Notes: generated by a model not told the origin, from the letters alone. Shown: positions 1-8,580, counted from the stretch's first letter. The stretch: 64,000 nucleotides of DNA from Ruminococcus sp. (GCA_017529875.1 JAFXNC010000043.1:1-64000); one strand, 5' to 3'. Numbers and translations are program-made.

Positions 1-1317
1 AAGAGAACTATCAGCGGACGTATCGGGAAAGGCAGTATCGGTCACGATAACCGAAAGTTCATCGCAAAGAATGTCGATGCGGCAAGAACGACGGACAATA
101 TTGTGCTGGTACAGAACGATATTGAACAGGTCTATCACGAACTTTTTGATGAGGCTCTCGTCGAGTACAATGCGCGGCAGACGAGGAAAGACCGCTGTAT
201 CAAAAATTACTACGAGCATATCCGTCACAGCAAGCAGGAGAAGCCGTTTTACGAGGTCATTTTTCAGATCGGCAATAACGAGGACACCCGCTGTGGAACG
301 GCAGAGGCGGTAATAACAACAAAGGCTCTGACCGATTTCGTGAAGAGTTTTCAAAAACGAAATCCGCAGCTTAGGGTGTTCAATGCGGTGATACATTTAG
401 ATGAGGAAACGCCCCACGTTCACCTTGATTATATTCCCTTTGCGACAGAACAAAAGCGAGGACTGTCCACTCGCAACACGCTGACGGGAGCACTCGAACA
501 GCAGGGGTACAAGGGTGAGGGCAAAATGAACACCTGCTCAAAGCTGTGGGTGGACAGCGAAAAGCAGGCTCTGGCGGAAATAATGAGCGGGTACGGTATC
601 GAGTGGGAGAAACTCGGGACGCACGAACAGCACCTTGACGTCCTTGATTATAAAAAGAAGATGAGGGCTCGTGAAGTTGAGAGATTGGAGAATAAGGTCG
701 AATGTACGCAGCATCTGTTAGAGAACACCCAAACAATTCTTGATGATGCTGATACGGCGCTCAAGCAGTTGGACACCGAATTTGCCGAAAAGAGCGAGGC
801 TGTGGAAAGGCTCGACTCGGAGCTTGCCGATAAAAATGCAGAGCTGTCGGAGATCACGAACAAGATTACGGTCAATCGGCAGATGCTCAAAGCCTCGGCG
901 GAGAAAGTGTCTGCCCTGACAGAGATCGATGCAATAGAAATCAAGCGCAAGGCGCTGAGTGATAAGGTCACGCTTGCGGCGGGTGATTATGAAAAAGTCG
1001 CTGACCTTGCCAAGAAGCAGGTGGTCAGCGAGAAGAACGAACAGGATATGATCGAAACTGTTGATAGGTTGACTTCGGAGAATAATGAGCTGTTGCAGGA
1101 TGTTGCCAAACTGCGTGAGATAAACAAGACGCTCGTATCGGAGAAGTCCGCTTTACAGAAGACCGTTGAAAGCCTGCGGGATACGCTCAGATCGGTGCAG
1201 GAGGAGATTGGTTTCTGGAAGGCGAGGTACGATAAGGTCATTGAGTTTTTGGATGTGCATAAGTTGAGGGAGAGGTTTTTGGAGTTTGTGGGGCAGCATA
1301 AACACTTGCATAGATAG
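1..1317 (+). CDS. MobV/Pre-family relaxase (plasmid mobilisation), 5' end outside window
   Basis: The frame is open from base 1, so the start lies upstream; 438 residues are visible. The motif HLDEETPHVHLDY near residue 135 is the His/Asp/Glu metal-binding signature of MobV/Pre relaxases, which nick oriT and start conjugative mobilisation. From about residue 215 the protein is a long charged coiled coil, usual for the C-terminal half of this family. The frame can also be entered at a GTG at 103, but conserved-looking sequence (SIGHDNRKF) lies before it, so that is not the true start. An R-M system and a candidate defence operon follow, as expected for cargo of a mobilisable element. No integrase or oriT is visible here. 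Confidence 0.9.
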   Translation, partial: KRTISGRIGKGSIGHDNRKFIAKNVDAARTTDNIVLVQNDIEQVYHELFDEALVEYNARQTRKDRCIKNYYEHIRHSKQEKPFYEVIFQIGNNEDTRCGTAEAVITTKALTDFVKSFQKRNPQLRVFNAVIHLDEETPHVHLDYIPFATEQKRGLSTRNTLTGALEQQGYKGEGKMNTCSKLWVDSEKQALAEIMSGYGIEWEKLGTHEQHLDVLDYKKKMRAREVERLENKVECTQHLLENTQTILDDADTALKQLDTEFAEKSEAVERLDSELADKNAELSEITNKITVNRQMLKASAEKVSALTEIDAIEIKRKALSDKVTLAAGDYEKVADLAKKQVVSEKNEQDMIETVDRLTSENNELLQDVAKLREINKTLVSEKSALQKTVESLRDTLRSVQEEIGFWKARYDKVIEFLDVHKLRERFLEFVGQHKHLHR

Positions 1318-1423
1318 GCAATATAGACATTCTCTGATTTAATGAAATTGCCTGTATGCAAGAGAGTTTGTGTTTGCGTATATGTCTAATGTATAAAACA
1401 AAGGAAGATTAATCTTTTATCCG

Positions 1424-1452
1424 TTGACATTAAGAGCTTTTTACAGTATAAT
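1424..1452 (+). promoter_or_regulatory. Consensus sigma-A promoter of the methyltransferase gene
   Basis: TTGACA at 1424-1429 and TATAAT at 1447-1452 are separated by 17 bp, a perfect match. Transcription should begin near 1459, which excludes the GTG at 1458 as start of the next gene. Confidence 0.8.
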
Positions 1453-1487
1453 AGTAAGTGAACAAATACTATTCGATGGGTGATATT

Positions 1488-2507
1488 ATGACTCAACACC
1501 AGATAGTTACTGCTAATAGCAATAACATAGATTTTATAGAAAACGGTAGTGTCAATTTGATAGTAACTTCTCCGCCTTATCCGATGATCGAAATGTGGGA
1601 TGATTTATTTATTAGTCAAGACAGTACAATAAAGACCAATTTGGAAAACGGCGAGGGACATTCTTCTTTTCTCAAAATGCACGCTCTTTTAAATAAAACA
1701 TGGAAAGAATGCGATAGAGTTCTTGCAGATCATGGGTTTATATGTATAAATATAGGTGACGCTACGAGAACATTAGGAGGAGAGTTTCAACTTTTCTCCA
1801 ACCATTCAAAAATCATCGAGTTCTTTTCAGCTCTTGGATATAGTGTTATGCCTGATATTCTTTGGAGAAAGCCTTCAAACTCGCCTAATAAGTTTATGGG
1901 CTCAGGAATGTATCCGGCAGGAGCGTATGTAACTTATGAACATGAATACATATTGATTTTCCGTAAGGGAGGAAAACGCACTTTCAAAGGCAAAGAAAAG
2001 GAATATAGGAAAAAAAGTGCATACTTTTGGGAAGAAAGAAATGTGTGGTTCTCTGATCTTTGGGAGATCAAAGGCACTTCACAAGTGCTGAACAGTTCCG
2101 CTGTAAGAAACAGAAACGCTTCGTTCCCCTTTGAAATACCATATAGACTTATTAATATGTATTCTGCCGAAAACGATATGGTTTTAGATCCGTTCTGCGG
2201 TCTTGGAACAACTAATCTTGCTTGTATGGCTGCACATCGAAATAGTATCGGTGTTGAAATTGATAACGGAATAGCTGATTTAGCTCGTGAAAGACTTAAT
2301 GTTTCTGTTAATGATCTTAATCAGATAATTAACAGTCGCATTTCCGCACATCAAAGTTTTATCGCTTCTCTTCCTGAAGATAAGAAAGCAAAATGCTATC
2401 AGAACGATAATCACCAGTTCCTCGTAAAAACAAGGCAGGAAACAATGATACATCTTTCAAACATTTCAAAGATAATTATGGAAGATTCTAAAGTCTTTTG
2501 CTATTAA
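1488..2507 (+). CDS. DNA methyltransferase of an R-M system (N4-cytosine type likely)
   Basis: The protein carries the catalytic motif TSPPYP near residue 25 and the AdoMet-binding motif DPFCGLGTT near residue 230. This order (catalytic motif first) is that of beta-class amino-methyltransferases, and SPPY is typical of N4-cytosine enzymes. It would protect host DNA from the endonuclease encoded convergently at 2547-3217. I chose ATG 1488 because the promoter at 1424-1452 puts the transcript start at about 1459 and a GGGTG lies just before 1488; GTG 1458 and ATG 1476 are less likely. If the endonuclease is MjaI-like, CTAG is the likely target; that is inference. Confidence 0.88.
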   Translation: MTQHQIVTANSNNIDFIENGSVNLIVTSPPYPMIEMWDDLFISQDSTIKTNLENGEGHSSFLKMHALLNKTWKECDRVLADHGFICINIGDATRTLGGEFQLFSNHSKIIEFFSALGYSVMPDILWRKPSNSPNKFMGSGMYPAGAYVTYEHEYILIFRKGGKRTFKGKEKEYRKKSAYFWEERNVWFSDLWEIKGTSQVLNSSAVRNRNASFPFEIPYRLINMYSAENDMVLDPFCGLGTTNLACMAAHRNSIGVEIDNGIADLARERLNVSVNDLNQIINSRISAHQSFIASLPEDKKAKCYQNDNHQFLVKTRQETMIHLSNISKIIMEDSKVFCY

Positions 2508-2513
2508 TTGTTA

Positions 2514-2548
2514 AGGGCTACACACTAAAACTGTGTAGCCCTGTTTTT
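2514..2548. terminator. Bidirectional terminator between convergent M and R genes
   Basis: An 11-bp perfect stem (2514-2524 with 2532-2542) has a 7-nt loop and a T-run at 2544-2548. The endonuclease stop codon lies in the T-run. Confidence 0.85.
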
Positions 2549-2876
2549 ATTCCTTTGGTTTCATTTGCTTGAGTAATTCGTATTCAGCTCGGATTTTTGA
2601 AGCGTCTTTCAAAGAAACATTCCCTTTATCCGGAGATACAATGAATACTTTTCCGCCAAATCTTCTTGTGAATTCTTTATGTCCTTTTTCCTCTGATGAT
2701 TTTGCCTTACCTGTATAAATAGATAAATTTGCTGATTTATAGCTATTTGGTTTAACTTGTAAACCTATCTTATAACCGTTAACATCTGTCCATAGATCAA
2801 CCCAATATGGAGACCCTTCAATCTCGCTAGGTGCATCATAAAACTCTATACCATCAATTACTAATGCTGGTTTCAT
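2547..2876 (-). CDS. Restriction endonuclease, C-terminal polypeptide (MjaI-like)
   Basis: This 109-residue protein contains a PD-(D/E)XK-like strand pair (WVDLWTD, then IGLQVKP) followed by a basic stretch, consistent with a nuclease core. It looks like the C-terminal half of an MjaI-type enzyme (CTAG-specific family, from memory). Its ATG shares one base with the TAA of the upstream polypeptide (TAATG), and an AAGGAG about 11 nt before the ATG provides a ribosome site, so translation is probably coupled. Either the enzyme is naturally made as two chains or a single gene was split. It ends in the terminator shared with the methyltransferase gene. Confidence 0.6.
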   Translation of the reverse strand: MKPALVIDGIEFYDAPSEIEGSPYWVDLWTDVNGYKIGLQVKPNSYKSANLSIYTGKAKSSEEKGHKEFTRRFGGKVFIVSPDKGNVSLKDASKIRAEYELLKQMKPKE

Positions 2877-3217
2877 TATTCACCATGCTCCTTCAAATAG
2901 CCGTTATACGTTCTGTCAATAACTAAAGTATGCATATACTCAATACAATCATCTAAGGTTATACTCTCCAATAAATTAGGATGAAATCTCTCCTCGTCAG
3001 GTAATACAGTAGTTATTTTTTCAAATAACTTTTCTCCTAACGAATCAATATGCTCTCTTGAACGCACATTCGAATAATAGTAATTAGCCCACTCATCTAT
3101 ACTATGAGGTTGACAAATTCTAATGGAATCAGAAGTTGGTCCAACATTATTCTTTGAATTCAATTTCCACCTATTAGTTGCATTATTAAGTATAAATTCT
3201 TTTTGTGCTTTTGGCAT
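2876..3217 (-). CDS. Restriction endonuclease, N-terminal polypeptide (MjaI-like)
   Basis: This 113-residue protein begins MPKAQKEFILNNATNRW, followed by VGPTSDSIRICQP and ending TLVIDRTYNGYLKEHGE, a pattern I associate with the N-terminal half of MjaI-family endonucleases. ATG 3217 is preceded by AAAGGAG at 7-nt spacing; an upstream start would overlap the controller gene and lacks a site. It follows the controller gene directly, so controller and endonuclease form one operon, transcribed towards the methyltransferase gene. Confidence 0.62.
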   Translation of the reverse strand: MPKAQKEFILNNATNRWKLNSKNNVGPTSDSIRICQPHSIDEWANYYYSNVRSREHIDSLGEKLFEKITTVLPDEERFHPNLLESITLDDCIEYMHTLVIDRTYNGYLKEHGE

Positions 3218-3230
3218 AATTAGACTCCTT

Positions 3231-3452
3231 TCATTTTGGGTCGGTTTCATCGCAGAATAATAGATAGGTTTCAATTCCTAATGCATCTGCAATTTTTTGA
3301 ATATTATCAAGAGAAATGCTACGACGAAAGCACTCAATATCACTGATATAGGTTCTATGCAATCCGCATTTTTCTGCGAATTTTTCTTGCGATAATCCAA
3401 GCTGCATACGATATTTTCTTACATTCGTTCCAAACACTTCGATAATATTCAA
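3231..3452 (-). CDS. XRE-family HTH regulator, probable R-M controller (C) protein
   Basis: This is a 73-residue, single-domain Cro/C1-type helix-turn-helix protein (VRKYRMQLGLSQEKFAEKCG, then HRTYISDIE), the size and shape of C proteins that delay endonuclease expression after an R-M system enters a cell. The TTG at 3452 has an AGGTG site 7 nt upstream and is my preferred start; an in-frame ATG at 3494 would add 14 residues but overlaps the promoter. The TGA stop overlaps the AAAGGAG of the endonuclease gene, the usual tight C-R arrangement. Confidence 0.8.
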   Translation of the reverse strand: MNIIEVFGTNVRKYRMQLGLSQEKFAEKCGLHRTYISDIECFRRSISLDNIQKIADALGIETYLLFCDETDPK

Positions 3453-3471
3453 AACAACACACCTGCTTTTA

Positions 3472-3512
3472 GTATATGAATTAATTATACACAATTTCAG
3501 ATTATAAGTCTA
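3472..3512 (-). promoter_or_regulatory. Promoter and candidate C-box operator of the C-R operon
   Basis: On the minus strand TAGACT (3507-3512) and TATAAT (3484-3489) lie 17 bp apart. Around the -10, arms GTATA and TATAC (3472-3476 and 3486-3490) form an imperfect palindrome where the controller protein could bind. The operator role is inference. Confidence 0.45.
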
Positions 3513-3681
3513 CATACAATAAGTGTCAGAATTGTTTTCTGATCTACCATCATTTTGGTTTCTACACAATAATCCCTTGGCACAGGCGGCAAGACTGATT
3601 CGGAGAATTTACAGATACTTTGCAGGGATTGTAATTTGAAGAAGTCGGGGCAGGAATAATCGAATATATAGACTAATTTCC

Positions 3682-3710
3682 TTGAAATAGTACGGGTATT
3701 GTGGTATAAT
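3682..3710 (+). promoter_or_regulatory. Promoter of the YaaC-like operon
   Basis: TTGAAA (3682-3687) and TATAAT (3705-3710) are separated by 17 bp. The preceding stretch 3513-3681 contains nothing I recognise. Confidence 0.7.
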
Positions 3711-3751
3711 ATAGATATGTTGGATAACCGTGATGCTTCAGAGGAATAGTT

Positions 3752-4891
3752 ATGGGAGTGAATAGTATGCTTACTTATTTTTCAGAAAATCCAGAGAATG
3801 ATTTATGGAGGGAACTACTCCAGTTTACATATGAAGCTAACATAAAAAGATATTTGCAGAAAAACAATAAAGAAATAGATGAGGAAACTGTATTTTGTAT
3901 TGCAGGTTCTTTTTTGCAAGCTTATGAATACTATAAATCTTCCAAAGAAGCCAATCTTCAAATTGCACCATTACTGCTATATTATGGCTCAACAAATCTT
4001 CTTTACGGTATGACGAATTTGCTTAATGGGAAAATTGTCCAAATTAAAAACCATGGTATGGTTATAGATGTTTCAAAAACAAATGGCTTTATAGCTGACA
4101 CTAATATTATATTTAATAGTCCAGATAATGGCGGCATTCATTTAATAGCAAAATCGCTCGGTTTCCTTGAAAACTTGACTGAATACGGAACATGGAAATT
4201 GGCCAGTTTCCTTGATTCTATTGCTGAAATCTGCCACGAATATTGTGTCTGTTATGAAAAACCTTGTGGCCAAATAGCAATGATTGACGTTTTTAATACT
4301 CCAGATGGTAAAGTTGAAAAGGTTTACTTTGATCAAAATAATAAAGAGAAAATCATGCAATTGTTATTAGATGTAGATGGGTTCTCTTCTTCATATTTAC
4401 AACCTATTGAGCAAAGTGACATATTAGGTCACACATATTTTGTACTATGGCATAAGCTAAATGGAAAAGATATTAGTGAAATATCATATTCTGGTCAGCC
4501 CTATTTTAGAGCTTCACATTTACAAAATAGCCGAAAAATCACAATTCCCACGATTCTAAATATGTATATAACACTATTCGCTCTTTCCTCTCTTTGTAGA
4601 TATCATCCAGAAAAATGGAGTCCATTTGTTCTGAGAGATACTACTGGTGAAAGATTACTTATAGAGAAATTCTTATTTTTTGCAAGACGGATGATTCCGA
4701 ACATCGTATTAAATAAAATTGTTAACAGCGATGTCCAATATACTTCAAAAAAATACGAACCTAATGATACCATTAAACTGGTTGGTGAACATCAGGTTCA
4801 AGAGATGATAAAAAAAGAGATAGATAAAAGAATGGAGAAGGAAGCTATTAGGAAAAGTAAAGCTTTATTCAATGATGGAGGTGCAAAATGA
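3752..4891 (+). CDS. YaaC-like protein, first gene of a candidate defence operon
   Basis: This 379-residue AT-rich gene contains the pattern APLLLYYGSTNLLYGMTNLL followed by KNHGM (residues about 70-110), which resembles the YaaC-like family; its biochemical function is unknown. No catalytic motif, signal peptide or membrane segment is evident, so it is probably cytoplasmic. The C-terminus is rich in Lys and Glu. GAGGAA lies before ATG 3752; ATG 3767 is an alternative start. Its stop overlaps the next start (ATGA), so the two genes are translationally coupled. Low GC relative to the core genes and position after an R-M system suggest horizontal acquisition. Confidence 0.6.
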   Translation: MGVNSMLTYFSENPENDLWRELLQFTYEANIKRYLQKNNKEIDEETVFCIAGSFLQAYEYYKSSKEANLQIAPLLLYYGSTNLLYGMTNLLNGKIVQIKNHGMVIDVSKTNGFIADTNIIFNSPDNGGIHLIAKSLGFLENLTEYGTWKLASFLDSIAEICHEYCVCYEKPCGQIAMIDVFNTPDGKVEKVYFDQNNKEKIMQLLLDVDGFSSSYLQPIEQSDILGHTYFVLWHKLNGKDISEISYSGQPYFRASHLQNSRKITIPTILNMYITLFALSSLCRYHPEKWSPFVLRDTTGERLLIEKFLFFARRMIPNIVLNKIVNSDVQYTSKKYEPNDTIKLVGEHQVQEMIKKEIDKRMEKEAIRKSKALFNDGGAK

Positions 4892-5970
4892 GCTTATCAT
4901 TTCGTAACGAGGTATTCGCTCTATGTAAAAAAACGCAAAAAAATATGGCTGCTAAAGAAATAAGCAACACAATTATGGCATTAAAGATTACGAATGGAGA
5001 CATTTCCTCAGGAGAAATACCACGAAATCCTCACGGAGATTTTGCACAATTAGCGGAACATAGCAATAATCAGTTCCATGGATATCTATTTATTGATGAT
5101 AATGCAGATAAAATACAATTGCCGGCTTTTTTAAGCATTAAACGTCTTTCAAACGAGGAAAGAATGGCTATTGAAAAAGGCCATAAAACATTAACACGAT
5201 TTGTTGAGCTTTGTTTGAATGATATAAGAGGAAAATCTCCCATAATTGCCGATGCTATAAGTCCATATTTCTTATATAAGAGTGTCACGTTGAATAATGA
5301 TTCAATTTCATTATTCGAAGACAACGAATACGATGATTTAGTAAAGGCTTTCAAAAACGGAAAAGTTTATAAAGCTTTATATGATTCTGATATTGATCGT
5401 TTTTCTCAAATAATAAATAAGAACAACTTACAGTCGTTAATGACAATTATGGAGAAAGAGTTTAGTACGGGATATAATGAAGATATACCATCTGATTTAA
5501 ACGCATTGTCTATGAGACTTCTGAATAAACAATTGAATGCACCAGATATACTATATGCATATGCTATAATGATTTATGCACTTAAAGAATCACTGAGAAT
5601 GGCTTGCCAGCTTTTATATGGAGCAATTTGTGGTGGCAATTTAGTTGTGCTAAACAATGATAATCTTATAAAAATAGAGAATAAAACTTCTTCGCATATT
5701 TGTAATTTTTATAAGGTATTTGTTCAAGGTGCATTATTCAGCGTTGTTGGGAATCTGGTTGGAGATGTTTTGCTGATGGATTGTGATGATAGTAAAGGTA
5801 ATCATATACACGAATTTGGAATGGTAACATCTATCACCATTCAATTTGGCGGAGAATTCGGTGAAAACTCAAAAATATCATTCGTTATTGTTGATAATGA
5901 GCTGATAACAATTTCAAATATTACAAATACAATTCTTAGCCATGGACTTCCTAATATAGTAATCAAGTAG
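4888..5970 (+). CDS. Unrecognised protein, second gene of the YaaC-like operon
   Basis: I do not recognise this 360-residue protein. It is AT-rich like its partner, has no signal peptide, and looks largely alpha-helical up to about residue 270, then beta-rich (for example ITIQFGGEF). No nuclease, protease or NTPase motif is apparent. The four-base ATGA overlap with the YaaC-like gene implies that the two products act together. It is followed by no clear terminator but by an independent consensus promoter at 5985. Confidence 0.55.
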   Translation: MSLSFRNEVFALCKKTQKNMAAKEISNTIMALKITNGDISSGEIPRNPHGDFAQLAEHSNNQFHGYLFIDDNADKIQLPAFLSIKRLSNEERMAIEKGHKTLTRFVELCLNDIRGKSPIIADAISPYFLYKSVTLNNDSISLFEDNEYDDLVKAFKNGKVYKALYDSDIDRFSQIINKNNLQSLMTIMEKEFSTGYNEDIPSDLNALSMRLLNKQLNAPDILYAYAIMIYALKESLRMACQLLYGAICGGNLVVLNNDNLIKIENKTSSHICNFYKVFVQGALFSVVGNLVGDVLLMDCDDSKGNHIHEFGMVTSITIQFGGEFGENSKISFVIVDNELITISNITNTILSHGLPNIVIK

Positions 5971-5984
5971 TTTGTTCATTCCCC

Positions 5985-6346
5985 TTGACACCCCCCAAAA
6001 TCTGCGCTATAATACCAATAAGGAACGATCCCACACTCACTGCTCGTTCCTCAAAGTAGCCCCCGCTGTTATCACCCCGATAACAAACTGATAACAGCAT
6101 CCCGTCAAGCAAGTATAACGGTTATCAAATCAAATAATCAGAGCTAAAAGCTGTCATATCCTCTGAACATAAATGTTTAGGTTCGATATGGTCGAGCTGA
6201 GTGGGAGTGACGTTTAAGCTTCGCAAACCCGCGTAAATACGCGATTCAAGCCATTCGTTCACGTCCTGCGGCAACGTTTTGGCAACATTTTCTGAATTAT
6301 CTATACAGCGAGAGCTGACCGATTTTTGGATCGGTCAGCTCTTTTT
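5985..6346 (+). ncRNA. Promoter-to-terminator unit without a plus-strand gene; possible small RNA
   Basis: TTGACA (5985-5990) and TATAAT (6008-6013) are separated by a perfect 17 bp, and a 12-bp hairpin (6312-6323 with 6330-6341) followed by T5 ends the unit about 320 nt later. No convincing plus-strand gene lies between. Two more hairpins are visible: GGAACGA...TCGTTCC soon after the -10, and a stem of GCTGTTATC with GATAACAGC near 6070-6100. The interval could be an RNA gene or merely the scar of a deleted gene. The minus strand at 6125-6331 has an open frame without a start that looks coding-like. Confidence 0.3.
6312..6346 (+). terminator. Rho-independent terminator
   Basis: A 12-bp perfect stem beginning GAGCTGACC with a 6-nt loop is followed by T5 at 6342-6346. 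Confidence 0.8.
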
Positions 6347-6538
6347 GATCCGTTATCGGCCTTGATTTCCCAGGCTGATTGCGCTACAATAATAATACGG
6401 CTCGGCAATATGCACATGATATCTTGCACAAAAATTGCTGCCGGGATTTGTTCACCTATACAAATCTTCAAAAACCCGCTGATATTTTGCCTCCTCAAAA
6501 CACTATACCTATGAGAGCAGAAATAAGGAGGCGGGGGA

Positions 6539-6757
6539 ATGGCGGTTTTCGTAGCTTTTGATGAGCTGATAAAAGAGATACTTATGCTTTACGATGACGG
6601 ACTGACTGATGAACAGCGGTTGGCGATCAGAAGCGAAATATTCCCCGAAAATAGATTTTTCTTTGAAAAATCTGGAAAGGAGGCGGCATGCGATGAACAA
6701 AACGGAGATAACAGCTCTTGCGCAGAGGGCGCAGGCAGGCGACAAAGCGGCGTTTGA
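6539..6757 (+). CDS. Small protein overlapping the ECF sigma gene
   Basis: A 72-codon frame starts at ATG 6539 behind a very strong AAGGAGG (6525-6531). The first 45 residues (from MAVFVAFDELIKEIL) look protein-like, with an acidic amphipathic helix; the remainder overlaps the sigma-factor gene by 65 nt and reads as its shadow. It may be a leader peptide whose translation is coupled to the sigma gene. I recognise no family. Confidence 0.45.
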   Translation: MAVFVAFDELIKEILMLYDDGLTDEQRLAIRSEIFPENRFFFEKSGKEAACDEQNGDNSSCAEGAGRRQSGV

Positions 6758-8474
6758 GGCGCTTTACAATGAGTTCTCGGACAAGGTTTATTTCTTTGCG
6801 AAGCGGAACGTCGGCAGCTCCGAGGCGGCGAGAGATATCACTTCGGACACCTTTGTTACAGCCCTTGAGGACATTGACAAGCTGCGGTCGGGGGAGTCGT
6901 TCATCGGGTGGCTTTACTCTATCGCATACAACAAGTGCGTGAAGTACAACAATGATAGCTCACATACGGAGCATTTTGATGACGACACACAGCTTGAAAA
7001 CGCTGTAAATGAAAAGGCGCTCAACGAGCCCGTTATGCTGCCGGAGGATTATGTTACCAATGTCGAGACGAGGGAGCAGTTAAAGTCCGTTATTGACAGG
7101 CTGCCGGCTGACCAGCGTTCGGCGGTGATACTTTATTACTATGATGATATGTCGGTGCCGGAAGTTGCGAAGGCGCTGGGTACCAATGAGCATAACGCCT
7201 CGCAGAAGCTGTATGCGGCGCGAAAGCGTATCCGCAAGGGGCTTGAAAAGTTGTTCGGAAAGGGCGGTATGCTTGCGGCGGTTCCAATGGGGGCGCTGCT
7301 CAATAACACAGTCGATCCGAGCTATGCTCACGCGGCGGCGGGTGCGGCTCGGGTGGCAGGAAAGAGCTTTGCGGTGAAGCTGATAGGATTCGGAACGGCT
7401 GCTGCGGTTGCTGTGGGGGTTCCGATTGCGCTGCATAATCTCAGTGAAAAAAACGGCGGCGATTACCGTCCCGAGGACAGCTCACAGGCTGAGCAGCCAG
7501 TCCCCGAGCCCAACGAGCTGCCCGAGGTCATTGTCTGGCATGAAGTAACGGAGCACGATCCCCGCGATTTCAGCGGCACAATGACCCTTGATGCTTTTCC
7601 CAACGTCGAATTCAAATGGGAAAACAACCTGATAACTGTAACTGATAACGGCAAGGTGATTGACGATACAGACAGCGACCCTGACCACGTTCTCAGCGGT
7701 ATGCCGATCTGGAACGCCTATTTTACCGACCTCAATGCCGACAGCTATCCGGAGCTGTGCATGAGTGTTTCTTATGGTTCGGGAATAATTGACGAGCATA
7801 TCATCGTCTACGACCACAGGAACAGAAAATACTATACCCTTTGGGACAGAGGAAAAAACGACTATCTGCTGACCGCCGGAAACGGGAAACTTATCGCCGG
7901 AAAATACAGCTATGACAATTGGACGGAATCATCCACGTTAAAATTCATTATTGAAGACGGTCAGAAGGGCACCATAGCTATCGAGGGCGGAGAGCTTGTG
8001 TTCAGACCTTTCGATGAAACGGATAACACGAAAGAGCCGCAGCCTATGGTCACCCAGAACGAGCATTTCAAAATGACCTTTGCCCCTCGTGAAATCAATA
8101 ACAATGAGCTTTACTGCACCGTGAAGCTTGAGGGAGTTGACGCTCTCGGAAAGGACTATATCAAAAACTCACAGGCGGTGAGGGATCACCTCAGTTCTTC
8201 CAAAGCATCTGATACGTCAAAAAATGACCTGTATGAGCCGCTGTTTCCCACAATGTACACCGAGGATGAAAACGGCGAGAGGCATTATTTCTCAGGCAAT
8301 GATCTTTCGTTATCAGAAACTGTCTGCACAGCGCTGTACAAGATCTTCTGTCCCGCAGATGCCCACAGCCTAAAGCTGCATATTCTCACTCTCGACAGCG
8401 TCGATAACTGGTCAGCGCACAGATACGACGGTATGGATATCACCCTTGATCTGACGGGGGTGTCAAGGAAATGA
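6693..8474 (+). CDS. ECF-type sigma factor with C-terminal membrane segment and extracytoplasmic domain
   Basis: Residues 1-170 are a group 4 sigma-70 factor: region 2 (DKVYFFAKRNVGSSEAARD, then FIGWLYSIAYNKC) and region 4 (LPADQRSAVILYYYDDMSVPEVA). Beyond about residue 175 the protein continues with an Ala/Gly-rich hydrophobic segment (near GFGTAAAVAVGVPIALHN) and about 360 further residues that look like an exported sensor or ligand-binding part. The sigma would thus be tethered to the membrane and may integrate its own signal in place of a separate anti-sigma factor. ATG 6693 is preceded by AAAGGAGG at good spacing. 593 residues is about three times the usual ECF length. Confidence 0.8.
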   Translation: MNKTEITALAQRAQAGDKAAFEALYNEFSDKVYFFAKRNVGSSEAARDITSDTFVTALEDIDKLRSGESFIGWLYSIAYNKCVKYNNDSSHTEHFDDDTQLENAVNEKALNEPVMLPEDYVTNVETREQLKSVIDRLPADQRSAVILYYYDDMSVPEVAKALGTNEHNASQKLYAARKRIRKGLEKLFGKGGMLAAVPMGALLNNTVDPSYAHAAAGAARVAGKSFAVKLIGFGTAAAVAVGVPIALHNLSEKNGGDYRPEDSSQAEQPVPEPNELPEVIVWHEVTEHDPRDFSGTMTLDAFPNVEFKWENNLITVTDNGKVIDDTDSDPDHVLSGMPIWNAYFTDLNADSYPELCMSVSYGSGIIDEHIIVYDHRNRKYYTLWDRGKNDYLLTAGNGKLIAGKYSYDNWTESSTLKFIIEDGQKGTIAIEGGELVFRPFDETDNTKEPQPMVTQNEHFKMTFAPREINNNELYCTVKLEGVDALGKDYIKNSQAVRDHLSSSKASDTSKNDLYEPLFPTMYTEDENGERHYFSGNDLSLSETVCTALYKIFCPADAHSLKLHILTLDSVDNWSAHRYDGMDITLDLTGVSRK

Positions 8475-8533
8475 AGCGCTGCTGATGTTGAGGATGTTTC
8501 CCGGTGCGGCTGACTGCCCGAAGTCATGAGCAA

Positions 8534-8580
8534 AAGCTCCGGAGCCCGCAGATGCGCGGGTCCCGGAGCTTGTTCTGTTT
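8534..8580. terminator. Terminator between sigma gene and rmuC
   Basis: An AAGCTCCGG...CCGGAGCTT hairpin (8534-8542 with 8563-8571) with an inner GC-rich stem is followed by a T-rich stretch. It can serve both convergent genes. Confidence 0.7.

Noticed and set aside
6125..6331. Minus-strand coding-like tail near the left block boundary (ends CSEDMTAFSSDYLI)
   Set aside because: No start codon, no recognisable family; kept only as a comment on the interval.
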